A DNA stretch of 64,000 nucleotides from Acholoe squamosa (GCA_949317995.1 OX439048.1:26541495-26605494), one strand, 5' to 3'; shown: positions 34,614-48,011, counted from the stretch's first letter. Translations and numbers: made by a program. The notes: generated by a model from the letters alone, not told the origin.

Positions 34614-34923
34614 CATGCACATCCTCCCTTCATCACACTTTTAAAGAAAAGTATAGCCTATATAACCCACACTCCTACTCAAAGCCTACCACATATGACT
34701 CTTTTGCCAAACTAAAAGGGTCAATGTTATCTAAACGGCCATCTAAACTCCTAAACCCCTCATGAAAGTGGTCTGGCAGCTTTGCTGCACCCTCTCGACC
34801 CCTAGCATCCTTGTGTTTGTATGCATGTAATCACAACTAAAAATGTTAACTTTGGACTGAATGCTGTAACACCAAGTTATGTGTGCCATAAGTAATATCT
34901 TTAAATCTGAAGGAAATAGGCAT

Positions 34924-35328
34924 GGGGCACAGTGGGACAACAGTCATTTTCGGGGCACAGTGGGACACATCCAATTGAGTCCTGGGTGTCATAATGTGTC
35001 CAAAACAACCTTATTCATCAGAATTAAGCTTTAACTATGAGATTGATAAGGAATTTGATGAAGTAATATACAGAGATAAATGTATTCCATTTTTTAATTA
35101 GATCTGGCAAGGAGTGTCCCACTGTGCCCCAGTGCTCTTACAATTATGGATATTCACTAATGTGCTCATTAAATTCAATACCATGAAATCCATTTTAGTT
35201 AGAAATTGATTACTAATCTATGGTTGTAGCCACTAGTCAAGGGTATTTTTTTAGACCATAACTTGTTTGTTTCTCCTATGCATCTCCACAGGAGAGCAAA
35301 AGTGACCAAAAGTGTTCCACTGTGCCCC
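34924..35328. repeat. Element with two inverted pairs of a 16-bp motif
   Basis: GGGGCACAGTGGGACA occurs at 34924 and 34952, and its complement TGTCCCACTGTGCCCC at 35115, with a one-mismatch copy at 35313. The motifs face each other, as in a foldback or nested MITE. No coding capacity; outer ends not defined. Confidence 0.65.
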
Positions 35329-35816
35329 GGTCTCCCCTACTCATTCATGATATTATACTTTTTTGGCCATTAGCTTCTGATATTTTTATCATAGTCTTGG
35401 TTGGCTTCCTGTACATTGGGGACATGCATATACCCACAATTCCTACAGGGAACCAGCATAAAGCAGGTCTAGGATAGAAATAGCATTTCTAGGATGAGTA
35501 ATTGACAAAACGACATCGTTGAGTATGCGATGGGTAATTATATAAGAATTATTCTTTGGATGCATGAACAAAAGGCTATATTATATATGTCTGATAGCAA
35601 GAGGTATTCATTTAATACTTCATGGAGTTGCATGATGTTCCATCGAGTTATATGTGACTTATCATTTTGTATCTGTCTAGCATGTTGGGGAGAGTCCCTT
35701 ACTTGCATGTCTCAGATGGGGTAGTTCCCCTCACATTTCTGTCTAAGTAGATTGTCTGATATCACTGACAGAAACAAGTATCTGCAATAAAAAATGGTAT
35801 TCTTTTTCTATAACAG

Positions 35817-35905
35817 AGCCCAACTTTGTGTCGTCCTACGACATCGGTGATTACATTTACTTCTTTTTCCGCGAGACTGCTGTAGAATTTATAAACTGTG
35901 GAAAG
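35817..35905 (+). CDS. Sema5: Sema5 exon e: Sema domain
   Basis: Completes codon 176 and encodes residues 177-205: PNFVSSYDIGDYIYFFFRET followed by AVEFINCGK. The pattern PNFV-S-YDIG and the strand YIYFFFRE are near-invariant in semaphorins. Cys203 is a conserved cysteine. Acceptor TAACAG; donor AAG/GTAGGT in phase 0. Confidence 0.96.
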
Positions 35906-36247
35906 GTAGGTTACTCATATGATAAATATATACAGTTCACTTTCCCCCATTCTCTTCTTAAGAGTAAAATTATGAATTGGTATCTGTTTTCCTGGAAATC
36001 TTTACTACTCAACTATCAAATAAACTGGTTATGAGAATCATAAATCAAATCACAAATATAGGTGCCCCATTCTACTATAGCATATGTATGTTTTATCGCC
36101 ATTCATAAAACGATTTTACATTGTTTAAATGTAAGTCTTATCATTACACATAATAATTATATCTAAATATTCAAAAGGAAAGAGTGAATGGACTAACCAT
36201 TACATATGCTTGAAAAACACAACCACTTCTCCCTTTTCTCACCGTAG
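35906..36247 (+). other. Sema5 intron
   Basis: 342-bp AT-rich intron; nothing else seen in it. Confidence 0.8.
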
Positions 36248-38036
<1,789 letters not shown>

Positions 38037-38172
38037 AACCAGTATATATGGCTCCGCAGTGTGCGCCTTCAACATATCCGCTTTTAATACCGCCTTCGCT
38101 GGGCCTTATAAATATCAAGAAAATGCCCAGATGGCCTGGACAAGAGTCCCTAACACATCTCCTACCTTTAAG
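38037..38172 (+). CDS. Sema5: Sema5 exon g: Sema domain
   Basis: Completes codon 272 and encodes residues 273-317: TSIYGSAVCAFNISAFNTAF, then GPYKYQENAQMAWTRVPN. The strand GSAVCAFN-S and the following FAGPYKYQEN match the family; Cys281 is conserved and Asn284 (NIS) is a likely glycosylation site. Acceptor TTTCAG; donor AAG/GTATGT in phase 0. Confidence 0.95.
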
Positions 38173-38564
38173 GTATGTAGCAGCTTTGGCAGCTGGATGT
38201 TTTTAATGACATCTCAAAGATATTTTTATGTGATATTTTATACATAAGGTCAAGTAATTTACATTGAACGTGATACCATTCTGTGTGTGCACTTATGAAA
38301 AATGGATGATGAACATTTTATGCCCTTAGATTTTACCATATACTTCATTAATTATCATATACCTCATTACTTGCCTTATAACTTATCACTTGCCATATGC
38401 CTTATCACAAACCATATACCTTATCATAAACCATGTATGTACCATAATACATGTAACATGACATTATACAATATACCATATTACATACCATGGACCTTAT
38501 CATATACATATCGCATAACATATATCACATACCTATACCTTATCACATACCCTGTACCATACAG
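38173..38564 (+). other. Sema5 intron with degenerate CATATACCTTATCA repeats
   Basis: 392-bp intron. From about 38335 to 38560 it consists largely of variants of CCATATACCTTATCA, running right up to the acceptor TACCATACAG. The acceptor therefore has a purine-interrupted, weak polypyrimidine tract. Confidence 0.7.
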
Positions 38565-38716
38565 TGTCCAGAGCCACCTTCTTCCAACACGAAGCGGTCT
38601 CTCATCCCGGACATGCCGCAGCAGCGCCACCTTGTGGATGCACAGAAGTTTCAGCTGATGGATGCCTCCGTTCAGCCAGTCTCCGTCCACCCTGTAGCCG
38701 TCGCCGAGCACGAGAG
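38565..38716 (+). CDS. Sema5: Sema5 exon h: Sema domain
   Basis: Encodes residues 318-367 and two bases of codon 368. It starts with Cys318 and a Pro/Ser-rich loop, then RHLVDAQKFQLMDASVQPV. In Sema5 relatives the equivalent segment is a Cys followed by a variable loop and L-DAQKF-LM--VQPV. The loop SSNTKRSLIPDMPQQ is the least conserved part of the Sema region here. Acceptor ACAG after AT-rich repeats; donor GAGAG/GTTTGT, slightly weak, in phase 2. Confidence 0.93.
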
Positions 38717-39163
38717 GTTTGTGATTATTGAATTCCTACAAAATACATCTCTTGGAGCAATTTCTGTAAGAGCATGATCCTGCATTTTCATTGGAGAAAA
38801 GTCATTATGATCACACCATTTCAAGGGAATTGAAGGAAAAGGATGGTCATTCATAAAGTAATTCCTAAGTGAGTGATCGCTTTCTCACCAGCTTCCATCC
38901 TTGTTCAGTTTTACCCCACAGGTTTTACTTCTTTAGGGGTTAGGTAGATGTAAGGCTGTTGCATCACCACGCACTACCTTTGCAAATCTAAATCACCTGC
39001 TTCCACCAAGATTTAAGATTCACTAAATCAAATCATCTTTCAAAAAAAAAAAGCAATAGCTGTGGACAAAAAAATTAGGAAGCTTACAGATGAGTACATA
39101 TAAATTATCATTTTATCAACTACGTTTTCACTAATTTCACTCTGAACTTAACTTTTTCTCCAG
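38717..39163 (+). other. Sema5 intron
   Basis: 447-bp intron; nothing else seen in it. Confidence 0.8.
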
Positions 39164-39365
39164 GTGGAACCACGTGGTGGTAGACGTGGTTGGTGGTAAG
39201 CGACACAAGAACTTCACGGTGGTCTTTGTGGCCACCCTGGAGGGGACCATTAAGAAGATGGCCCATCTCCCCGAGCTTCAGAAAAACTGTCTCATCGAGG
39301 AGATTCACATAGCTGCCGATAACTTGCCACGCACCATCACCAAACTCCGCCTTCTTAGCCAGGAG
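39164..39365 (+). CDS. Sema5: Sema5 exon i: Sema domain, late blades
   Basis: Completes codon 368 (Arg) and encodes residues 369-435: WNHVVVDVVGGKRHKNFTVV, FVATLEGTIKKM, then KNCLIEEIHIA and LRLLSQE. The strands V-DVV and VVFVAT--GTIKK, followed by C-IEEI, are the standard penultimate blade of semaphorins. Asn384 (NFT) is a likely glycosylation site. Acceptor TTCTCCAG; donor GAG/GTGTGT in phase 0. Confidence 0.95.
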
Positions 39366-40617
39366 GTGTGTACATTAATTTCATCCTCTATGTTATATCC
39401 TATTTATTGAGAAATTGCAAAAAGGAGGGAAAAGTCTGAAGCTGTTACAGTTCAATGCTTAGTGGGGGCAAACCATATGCTCTCAGGAGGATAATTGCAC
39501 TCTTTCTGAGTTGTTAATCCCGAAATCTGCCACATCTATTCAAACTACATAACCGGATTACACCTTGCTAGATCCAACTAACTACCCTACCCCTGACACC
39601 CAAATAGTGAATTTATTTGGTCATACTGCCCTAGTACCAATAGTATCTCACCAGAACTGACACCTGTCACTTCGTCTTCCAACCTCCCTTTACGTGTGCC
39701 AGAGACACAAGAGAAGAGTGTCATTATGAACAGTGATGATTTACCTGGGTATTCGGCCTCTGTTGCTATTCTGAGTTCAATAAAAACGCTACTTCAGCAC
39801 ATCGACCCATCTCTAGCCATAGACTTTGGAAGCCTCCTTAAACATGACTAAGAAAAAGTGTGATACTCCAAAAATCTGAATCTTAACATATCTGTAATGT
39901 TGTACTGAACTTGTATTATGGTATGAATTGTTTTGAGTGGCCAGTGAACATGTTGATGATGTGAATGTGGTTGTGGGAGGGTTATATGATTATTTATCTA
40001 AAGCTCATAATAATATGGTTATTTATTATAATGCATAAAGGAGTGGTTCTTGAAGAATTCAAATTTGCTGCCATTCTACCTTTAAAGGGTGTCCCCATCA
40101 GTACTATCTATCCCATAATTTGAATTGGTATTTCCCATGATTCCCTGTACAGTATATAAACCCATTGTGATCTCAAAGTCCCTTAGTGTAAAATCAGTTA
40201 ACTCCCGAAGAAGGACCCAAAGTCCGAAACGTTGAGAAAAATAACTGATTTTGATCCTTGTCTGTACCATCTTGACTACACTCACCAAAAGGAATAAAAA
40301 TTGGAAACTCAATCTTCTGGTCGTGGACATTTGGTTTGTGGAGATTCTTTCAAACATTGAGAAATTCTAATTTGCCTGTGTTTTTAAATAATTCTCATCA
40401 CCTGAGGTTGTGGTGGTGTAGGCATCTACCTGTGCGGAATCTTTAGGTTGTGCTCTAAACATTAATGTAACCGCTGTTAGTAAACTAGAAATATAGGCCT
40501 ACATGAGAAATTAAATTGGGAATATCACTCTAACATACATGGACAAGATCTAGGTCTTAAGCATTAATGATTTTACTTACCAATACCTGACCCTTTGAAC
40601 ATCATTTTCTTTCTCAG
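39366..40617 (+). other. Sema5 intron with a hammerhead-like fold
   Basis: 1252-bp intron. A structured element around 40190-40252 is listed separately. Otherwise AT-rich without recognised repeats. Confidence 0.7.
40190..40252 (+). ncRNA. Degenerate hammerhead-like fold, possibly from a Penelope-type element
   Basis: AAAATCAGTTA (40190-40200) and its exact complement TAACTGATTTT (40242-40252) enclose CCGAAGAAGGACCCAAAGTC and then CGAAACG. The inner GGAC/GTCC stem followed by GAAA resembles stem II and the GAAA strand of a type I hammerhead. The CTGATGA strand is altered to CCGAAGA, so catalysis is unlikely. Related sequences are known near the ends of Penelope-like elements. No element-coded protein remains. 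Confidence 0.3.
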
Positions 40618-40694
40618 GGTATCCTAGTGGCTTCCACCAACCAGAAAGTATTCAAACTGCCCGTCCAGCGGTGCAGTAGATTCCCTAATAAACA
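40618..40694 (+). CDS. Sema5: Sema5 exon j: last propeller strand and start of PSI
   Basis: Encodes residues 436-460 and two bases of codon 461: GILVASTNQKVFKLPVQRCS. The strand ILVAST-QKVFKLPVQ-C closes the propeller by the usual pattern, and Cys454 opens the PSI domain. Acceptor TTCTCAG; donor AACA/GTAAGT in phase 2. Confidence 0.94.
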
Positions 40695-41055
40695 GTAAGT
40701 ACATGCCATTGTCATCATTAGCTTTATAAGCCATAAGCGTGGTCAGAACAATATAATTGATTAAGCTTTGCAGAACCTGTATGTACAACGTCTCCTTGCA
40801 GTTATTTTCAGACAAACCACTAATCATTTGCTCTAAACTAAGCTTTTTCACAAAAACAGATCATAACAAATTTGGCTCTACAGTTCAGATCTATACCTAG
40901 AAAAAACATACTCGTGGATAACGGATTTAGCAAAGGAATTCAAGCACCGTGGTCGAGAATATTTGAGCCCCTTATCCAGCTATACCCCTCATATGAAATA
41001 TCCATGTGTGAAGCAACAAACTGGTACTAAGAATTTTCCCTCTAAACCTCCCCAG
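40695..41055 (+). other. Sema5 intron
   Basis: 361-bp intron; nothing else seen in it. Confidence 0.8.
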
Positions 41056-41192
41056 GATGTGCCTAGGTGCCATGGACCCGTACTGCGGGTGGCATAGCCG
41101 CCTGGAGGAGTGTGTGCCACACCCTGGAGAACATGGCCCTTACCAACACTGGCACCAGGACATTGTGGGGTGTCCAAATCTTAACTACTCAG
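41056..41192 (+). CDS. Sema5: Sema5 exon k: PSI domain
   Basis: Completes codon 461 and encodes residues 462-506 and one base of 507. MCLGAMDPYCGWHSRLEEC carries the PSI signature C-x-(6-7)-DPYCGW, with Cys463 and Cys471 conserved; two further cysteines (in EECV and VGCP) complete the knot. The PSI domain is a small disulfide module that positions the propeller in the semaphorin dimer. NYS at the end is a possible glycosylation site. Acceptor CCCCAG; donor CAG/GTCAGT in phase 1. Confidence 0.96.
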
Positions 41193-41610
41193 GTCAGTAT
41201 TATTTAGTCCTCTTTAAAACTGTATGGCAATGGCTGGGGATTTAGCGTTTATTTTCACTGTGCCCCTGAATCCCTGTCATGGTCACGCACTATGAATCTC
41301 AAGATTTTGGAAGTACCGTATCATTTCATATTTTGATTGTGACTATCCATTGATAACATTGGGCATTTACTATGTGGCCGCTTTAGAGGTACTACACATT
41401 TATCTATGTTTAAGATTGTTAGGCTAAATCCTATAGTGTGTTTCTATGTTGAAGATTTGGTTCCTTCTTTTCATAATTTTCAGCTTCAATTTTAAAGATA
41501 TCTTCATTCAGTTAGGAGGTGTTTTGAATTAAATTATTGATGATAAATGTTGTATAAGTATATTTGTAACTTTCCGATATTGATATTAATTCTGTACTTC
41601 TGCATGACAG
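41193..41610 (+). other. Sema5 intron
   Basis: 418-bp intron; nothing else seen in it. Confidence 0.8.
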
Positions 41611-41778
41611 TTGATGGCAATTGGAGTGCCTGGAGTAGTTGGGGATCATGTCGCCATGTTGGATCACAACGAGGAGGCGACGAGTGTGTTTGCCGCACCC
41701 GCGACTGTAACAACCCTCCCCCACAAAATGGCGGCCGTGACTGTCGTGGTCTCTCAGTAGAAGTTGCCAATTGCACAG
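41611..41778 (+). CDS. Sema5: Sema5 exon l: first TSP1 repeat
   Basis: Completes codon 507 and encodes residues 508-562. DGNWSAWSSWGSCRHVGSQR shows the tryptophan ladder (Trp511, 514, 517) and then CVCRTRDCNNPPPQNGG-DC. The widened loop between the first cysteines, ending CVCRTR-C, is characteristic of the first TSP1 repeat of Sema5. WxxW is the C-mannosylation motif, and NCT at the end is a possible N-glycan site. The exon is symmetrical (phase 1 in, phase 1 out). An ATG-initiated frame overlaps it but begins in the intron. Confidence 0.96.
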
Positions 41779-43529
41779 GTAAATCACATGCACCTTTACA
41801 TTTCTTGCCACTGCAATGCTATCAATATACATATCATATCCATGTCGTCAGCAATGTATATGTAATGAATGTAAATTATTACATTTTTCTTTGTATTCTA
41901 TGTAAAGAATGATGAAAATGCAAGAACTACATTAATTTCATCTATGACAAAGTGCACAGTTTCCTGTTGTTATCGATGTGCTTTCATTATATCTCTTGGT
42001 ATTCTATTGTCTCAGCGTTGCACTTGTTTCTACATTCTGTAGATAGTATAGTTTTACTAGTATTGATTTTAAGCTTTTTAATCAGTTCTTATTGCTTGTG
42101 ATTCAATTATGTTGTAACTGAACGACATGTGACAGTCTGTGGTTACATGTAACGTTCAGGGGTGAGATCAATGTATCCTTGTGCTGCTCAGCCATAGCTT
42201 TCTGACTTTAATTAATATTTAAAAAAACAACAACATAGGTTCGAAATTAGGTAGAAAGTACATGAAATCAAAAAGAAGTTTGGTCTTTTAATGGGGTTAG
42301 TAAATGGAAATTATTAATAAGATTTATCCATTGAGTAAAGGACTATTAAATGTGCTGTTTAAATGAATATTTATGTTTGAAAATATCTAAATTACCACTT
42401 ATAGATCTTAGGCTAATGAAGATCAGAGCCAGCCTTAAATTATACAGTGGGGTACTTCTATTGTTACTGGAAGGTAAATCTTCCTAAACAGATAGAGTAA
42501 AATCATTTTCCATCATTAAATGTGCTATGAAGAATGGTAACTACTGATTATTTTCTTTTGTTGAAAGAGAGTTTTTAACAGGGGTAAACTGAATTTGAAG
42601 TAAATATTTATAAATCTGATATATAAGACTAGGGTATATCAAAACAGTATTTAATTTTTCGGCTTTTATTTGAGATGGAGTAATAGCAATAGAGTAATAG
42701 AACTAAGATCACCTAAGCTAGAAATTGTGATAACTATGCAAAAGTTATTATTGTAAACAATGCTGCCCTTTTGTGCTTTTTCTTTTCTTTTCTTTTAAAG
42801 ATAAATTAACAAGATGTGTAAATTCAGTATTCATATCTTTTTGTATTTTTATAATTCTTTCCTACAACTGCCTACCAGCGAGAATTCGAAGTAAAGATTG
42901 TGATTTTCACTACTGTCTAGCATATCACTTTGACCTCACAAATATTCAATTCTTTTTGATGAGAATGGAATTGAACATAGACTTACACGCACATCAGCTA
43001 TACTTACTGAGCATGAACAAAGGGGTACCAAACAGTGCAAACATATCTAAACAAGGTGGGATTTAGTATAGACACATGGGGTACATTAGGCATCAAAGGC
43101 ACTGACTTGAAGATGGGATGCCAGGTACATTTGTGAGAAATAATTTATGGAGGGGGGGGGGCAGAAAATTTGGCACACTACAGCAGTGGGCTCTTTTTAG
43201 CTCCGCACACTTAAAAATTTTAATACCACTCTATCCTCGGCACAATTATAAGACCGGCTATTATTTGAGAAGTAGCTTTTAGTGCTTACTACTTATATTG
43301 AATACTATGTACCTCTTGTGCTTATTCAAGACTGGCACTTATTTGAGAACCTGAAGCTTGTATGGGTTAATACAGCATGCACCATTACCTCAATACTAGA
43401 AAGGTTAAAACTATGTTATTTCCTCTTCCAATATGAGATAACTAGAAGCACATAGGTGGACTGATCTCTCCCCTGCAGTGCTCTGAATCACTTTACATTG
43501 GGTGTTGTGCTTTTATCGCCTGTTTGCAG
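41779..43529 (+). other. Sema5 intron
   Basis: 1751-bp AT-rich intron. A G9-10 run lies near 43150. No repeat family or exon recognised. Confidence 0.7.
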
Positions 43530-43703
43530 TACATGGTGGCTGGACGCCGTGGTCTGATTGGTCCAGCTGCTCGGCAACTTGCGGCTTTGCCGTGCGGTGG
43601 CGCCACCGCTCCTGTGGTAACCCAGAGCCTCGGTTTGGGGGCAGGGTGTGTGTGGGTCCAGCCATAGACGAGCAGAAGTGTCCGCAGATGCCTCACTGCC
43701 CAG
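43530..43703 (+). CDS. Sema5: Sema5 exon m: second TSP1 repeat
   Basis: Completes codon 563 and encodes residues 564-620. GGWTPWSDWSSCSATCGFAV holds Trp567, 570 and 573, with CSATCG and then RSCGNPEPRFGGRVC. All six TSP1 cysteines are present, and R-H-R-C gives the arginines that stack with the tryptophans. CSATCG is the O-fucosylation context (C-x-x-(S/T)-C). Such repeats in Sema5 bind glycosaminoglycans. Symmetrical 1-1 exon; acceptor TTTGCAG, donor CAG/GTAGGC. Confidence 0.97.
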
Positions 43704-45694
43704 GTAGGCCGTCCGCTCACCTGTGTCTAGCTGCCTGTAGGCCCTGAGATGATCCCTTTTCCATATGGGGAGCATCTCAATGTTCCCTAAGTGACTGCTC
43801 ATGACAGAGATATACTGTGTATTTCTTTGGTCATGAGAATACAATTCGAATAATTCCCAGGATAGTGTCATAGTCTAAATAGTCTGAAAGCCTTGTTAGA
43901 CTAGTTGTGAAAGTTGTGTATAATAACAAAATGAAATCATGGAGTTGTGGGATCATTATCAATGGAACGTAATCCTTTTGGTTTTTAAGTCTCTCTGGGG
44001 TCTGATTTAAAAGACTCTTAGCTCTTACTAACCATGCAAAATCATTGAGATCAGGCCGATCTAAATCAAAATGGTTAATCTGACAACTAAATCTACAACG
44101 AAGAATAAAGCCATGTGCTGGTTTTAAAAACTGGCTTCATCCCACTTGCCTTCATAGCAACCATGCATCAAAAGTATTTTTCTTGAAAGGCATACTAGTG
44201 AATTTGATTATAAACCTTTGATTATTAATCTGATTCAGTCATCATAAAAAGGGATGTTCAAGAGTATAGAAACCTTAGTTCTATCACATATCAAATGCAG
44301 TCAACGTTATTCTACGACAGGCCCCTAACCTTATACAAAATATATGTAGTGGTAATCTCTGCATTGTGAAAAAAATATCAAACATATTATGACAATGTCA
44401 CCTGAAAACAAATTTCTGAAGACATTGTTACTGACTGTCTGGTCCAGCTTACTTGTACTACTGCTATCAAAACATCCACATCTATTGTCAAATGCCACGC
44501 GAGTAGATGAGAAGTCTCATTAGAATTAACAGTCGTTGTGGTAAAATGACTTTTGGAGCTCAAAGCACTTGATATGAATTAGTATATATGACAATTTTCA
44601 TTTTCGCAAATTTCCACCAAGCACCAGCACCTAAATTTAGCTAATGAAAAATTATATTGAAACAACTTACTTGATCGTAATCTTCCTGTGGGAATTTATT
44701 TTGTATGTCAATAGTTTCAGTCGAGAGCATGTTATAAGTTTTTTTTCTTCTTATCTACTATGTCTTACATCAGGAATTATAGGACGTAAGTATCACTTTC
44801 CATACAGATTTACATATCCTGTAGACCTGTCCAGCACGAAGATCATGATGTGATATACCTTTGTCATTGTCAGATTCAAGTCGACGTGCTTAATTTGAGT
44901 TCCCTTCAGTGTAGTTTGTATTTTGTACTCATGCTTATCATGAACTCATTCGTATTCAAGAACAGCAGACCTTATTTTCCAAAGCCTTTGTGTGAAAAAG
45001 CATCTGCTTTACTAGCAGGCCTGTTTCTTGTCATCTTTTTAGGGTGTACATGATGGACCCAATCTGAGTCAAAACTAAATTTCGGCCTTTTCTGCACTTT
45101 TCATTTCTTTATCGATCATTTCTATAACTTCCTTTGAGTGACCCTTTCCCTTGATCCCTGGAGGGTGGACAGAGATTTACAAATGAAGCTTCATATAAGT
45201 CTTATTTCATGAAAACAAGAAACATTTTAGTTGCACTTTTGTTCCCATTAACCATCTAGGAATGAGATCAGAATACCATTCTTTTGTATACTGTACCCAG
45301 GACGTAATATGTAGAGTCCTTATTTCTCTTTGAAAAAGTAACGTGACTAGCCTATGGTAATCGATAAGGATAACAATAGAGATAGTGATCAATTGACAGT
45401 CCTAGAATCCAATGTAGAGAACTTATTTTACATAGTATATGCTGTTCAATAGCTCATTTATAAAGTATGTACACCAGTAATTTGGATACAAAACCTAACT
45501 TCTACTCTTTTGTAGTGGGGGTTATTGGTATCCAGCAACTCAAATGGTGGAGAACCCTATTTGAAACCTTATTCTTTATGTAGTCTTAGTCGTCGCATAC
45601 CTAAGGAAGCTCTCTTTGATTAAAGCTGGGAATTCTTAATAATGTCTCCAAGAACGAAAACAAATCTTTCACTTTGTCATTTTGGCTGTTTCAG
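43704..45694 (+). other. Sema5 intron
   Basis: 1991-bp AT-rich intron. Open frames within it are short and intron-like. No repeat family recognised. Confidence 0.7.
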
Positions 45695-45883
45695 AGCCCA
45701 CAGCGGCGCCAACGGACGGTGGTTGGTCGGAGTGGACCATCTGGTCTACGTGCACGGCAGATTGTGGCGGCGGTATCCAGAACCGACGTCGTGCGTGCAA
45801 CAACCCTCCACCGTCTGACGGGGGCCGCGCCTGCACCGGAAACAGCCAGGAGTGGCGTGTCTGCGCAAAACAAGAATGTGAAG
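45695..45883 (+). CDS. Sema5: Sema5 exon n: third TSP1 repeat
   Basis: Completes codon 621 and encodes residues 622-683. After a short linker (PTAAPTD) it reads GGWSEWTIWSTCTADCGGGI, then RRRACNNPPPSDGGRAC and CAKQEC. Tryptophans 631, 634 and 637 and six cysteines are in place. CTADC differs from the usual CS-TC: Ser/Thr before the second cysteine is replaced by Asp, so the O-fucose site seen in the previous repeat is absent. Symmetrical 1-1 exon; acceptor TTTCAG, donor GAAG/GTGAGA. An open frame in another register overlaps it but matches nothing. Confidence 0.97.
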
Positions 45884-48011
45884 GTGAGAATTCCTCTATT
45901 CAGATCTAACTAAAAAATTCTATATTGTAGTTTTCTAAATTGAGAAAGGAAGAAAGTGATTTTTCAGAAAAGTTGATAACAGATCCTGTAATCCTTCTCT
46001 GAGTTTTAATAGACAATATAAAAAAAAAAAACTCGCCTCAGAATTATGGGACTTAATATCTACAATTGTAAGGTAGTTTTCCTATAACTCTCTTGATACG
46101 AAAATGCTGGCATACAATGTGTATGTAGAGGTTAGGATGTTACATATAGTCTAAGCAAATTATCATAAATACAGCTTTATAAAAAGAAATAATCTAAACC
46201 TAAGTGACGTGCAAATAGCAAAACAATATAACTGTCACTGAGTCTTAGACAGTGCCTTTCTGACCTCTACATTCGTGCAAATGACCGTGGGTAATCATAT
46301 CATTCTGATTCTGTATAAAATTGTGCAGCTCCACTTTCAAACATGCTTTGAACTGAGACACTAACAAAACACAGTCTGATGCTCCTATTGTAGATCAACA
46401 CTGACTTTGCCCTCCTTATCCCCACATTCCTCAACTGTGTTTTTCCTGTGTTCTTCACAAGTTTACGGTATACTGCCCTGGCGCAGTGCCCAGAATGTCA
46501 CTCTCCATGGACATCCATAGTTAATTACACAGAATACCTGTAGGTCTCTAAGGAACATGTGCTTGGAGAGCACCCAGACACAGGTGCTGACACCTGGCAG
46601 TTTGTAGTTGCATCTCTCTCTTGTAGGACGTGACGTATGACGCAGTGATGTATCAGTTATAGTTTGCGCTCCGTAAAAGAAGTTTTGTGTGTTCTAGTTT
46701 TTCGCCTCGTTGACAAAGAGCTCATAGATCATCCACACTTACATTGGGATGGCAAAACACGCCATTCAAATCAGGTGCTTCTGTATAGGCACTCCTTTTT
46801 GTTATCTCGCAAATTGGATTATTTTGCTTAGACCTTTTCCTTTGTAGATCCGCAGGGGTACCTATTCCTCATTGTGATAAATTACTTGTATATTTTTCAT
46901 TCTGTGGTAAAACAAATATTTCTGCTAGAGTTTATAATGATATAGTAAGTGTATTCAAGGTTAAACAGCAGACCCCAGGGGGGGCCACTCTCAAATATAT
47001 TGATACCATGTGCGTACATCACCTTAAACTTGAAACCCCTTTTAGCGTGCAAAATTTTGGCGGAGTTCCTCCCAAAAAAATGCAAAAAGCCTTACCCCTT
47101 TTGGCGGGATATCCCCTAATTGCCAAAAACGGTACCCCTTTTACTGTGTTACCCCTTAAAAAGATGGCAAAATGACCGAAATGTATCCCCTTTTCACTGA
47201 AGGTTTTCGAGATTTTGTTTCATGTTTTGGGCCTAAAAACATACCCCCTTTTAGCCCAAAATACCCAAAAAATGTACCCCTATCAAAGGATCCGGCAGGA
47301 CTTTCCCGCTAGTTTTTGTACGCACAAAGGTTACCATAGATCATATAGGGAGTGCCTCCCCGGGCAGCAGACCCACGTGGAACATTTTCTTTTGCGGTTT
47401 CTTGCTGGATGCCTAATTCGTAATGAAAGCTATAGGACTTCCGATATTTTCCTCCCAGACAGCGAAAACAGCGAAATGTTACAAGAACAGCCATTTTCTG
47501 TCGGCAAATACACATAACAAGAGGGGAATACGATGTAAAAAATCCCATGGAAGTGGATTCGGCAGAGTTATTAGACCAATATCATGTCAAAATACTAGCT
47601 CAAAGCAGTATTATAGCAAAACCTTTCCGTGAACACCTTTAATATCCTATCTTTTGCTATCATAGATACGTCAAAGTTCCCCTGAAAACGAAATGATGAT
47701 TTCCTTTGGTTGCAACATTGGAATCTTAGGAATATTGGCTTCACTTTAAATGTGTTATAACTAAATACAGCCACCCCCTCCCTATCCCCACTTTTCACCA
47801 GGCGTGCAGCCATGGACGCTCAGGATAAATCTGCCTATGTGCCCCTCTTACTAATCTCATATTTCAGACCCAGAATCGTCTTGTTAATTATTACTACCGA
47901 TGTTTCCTGTCTTATGTCAGGAATTACCCAACAGGAGAAAGCCCCTTCACCCTTGCATGTAACATGATTTGAACCCTTATACTTAAACATATTCCCTCCT
48001 CTTCCCTACAG
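45884..48011 (+). other. Sema5 intron with CCCCTTTT-rich segment
   Basis: 2128-bp intron. Between about 47085 and 47285 it repeats TACCCCTTTT / CAAAA-type motifs at irregular 20-40 bp spacing, possibly a decayed transposon. No exon recognised. Confidence 0.65.

Larger units (their letters stand above)
33543..35816 (+). other. Sema5 intron carrying a 529-bp duplication and minisatellites
   Basis: 2274-bp intron, the longest in the gene. It opens with an (ATTT)n run (about 33548-33578), holds a duplicated SINE-like block with 42-bp minisatellite arrays (33614-34613), and an element with repeated GGGGCACAGTGGGACA motifs (34924-35328). Confidence 0.8.

Noticed and set aside
43488-43871. 127-codon minus-strand frame
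   Set aside because: Antisense shadow of the TSP1-encoding exon at 43530-43703.
45674-45913. 79-codon frame in another register over exon n
   Set aside because: The register at 45695 gives a complete TSP1 repeat with correct splice phases; this one gives no domain.
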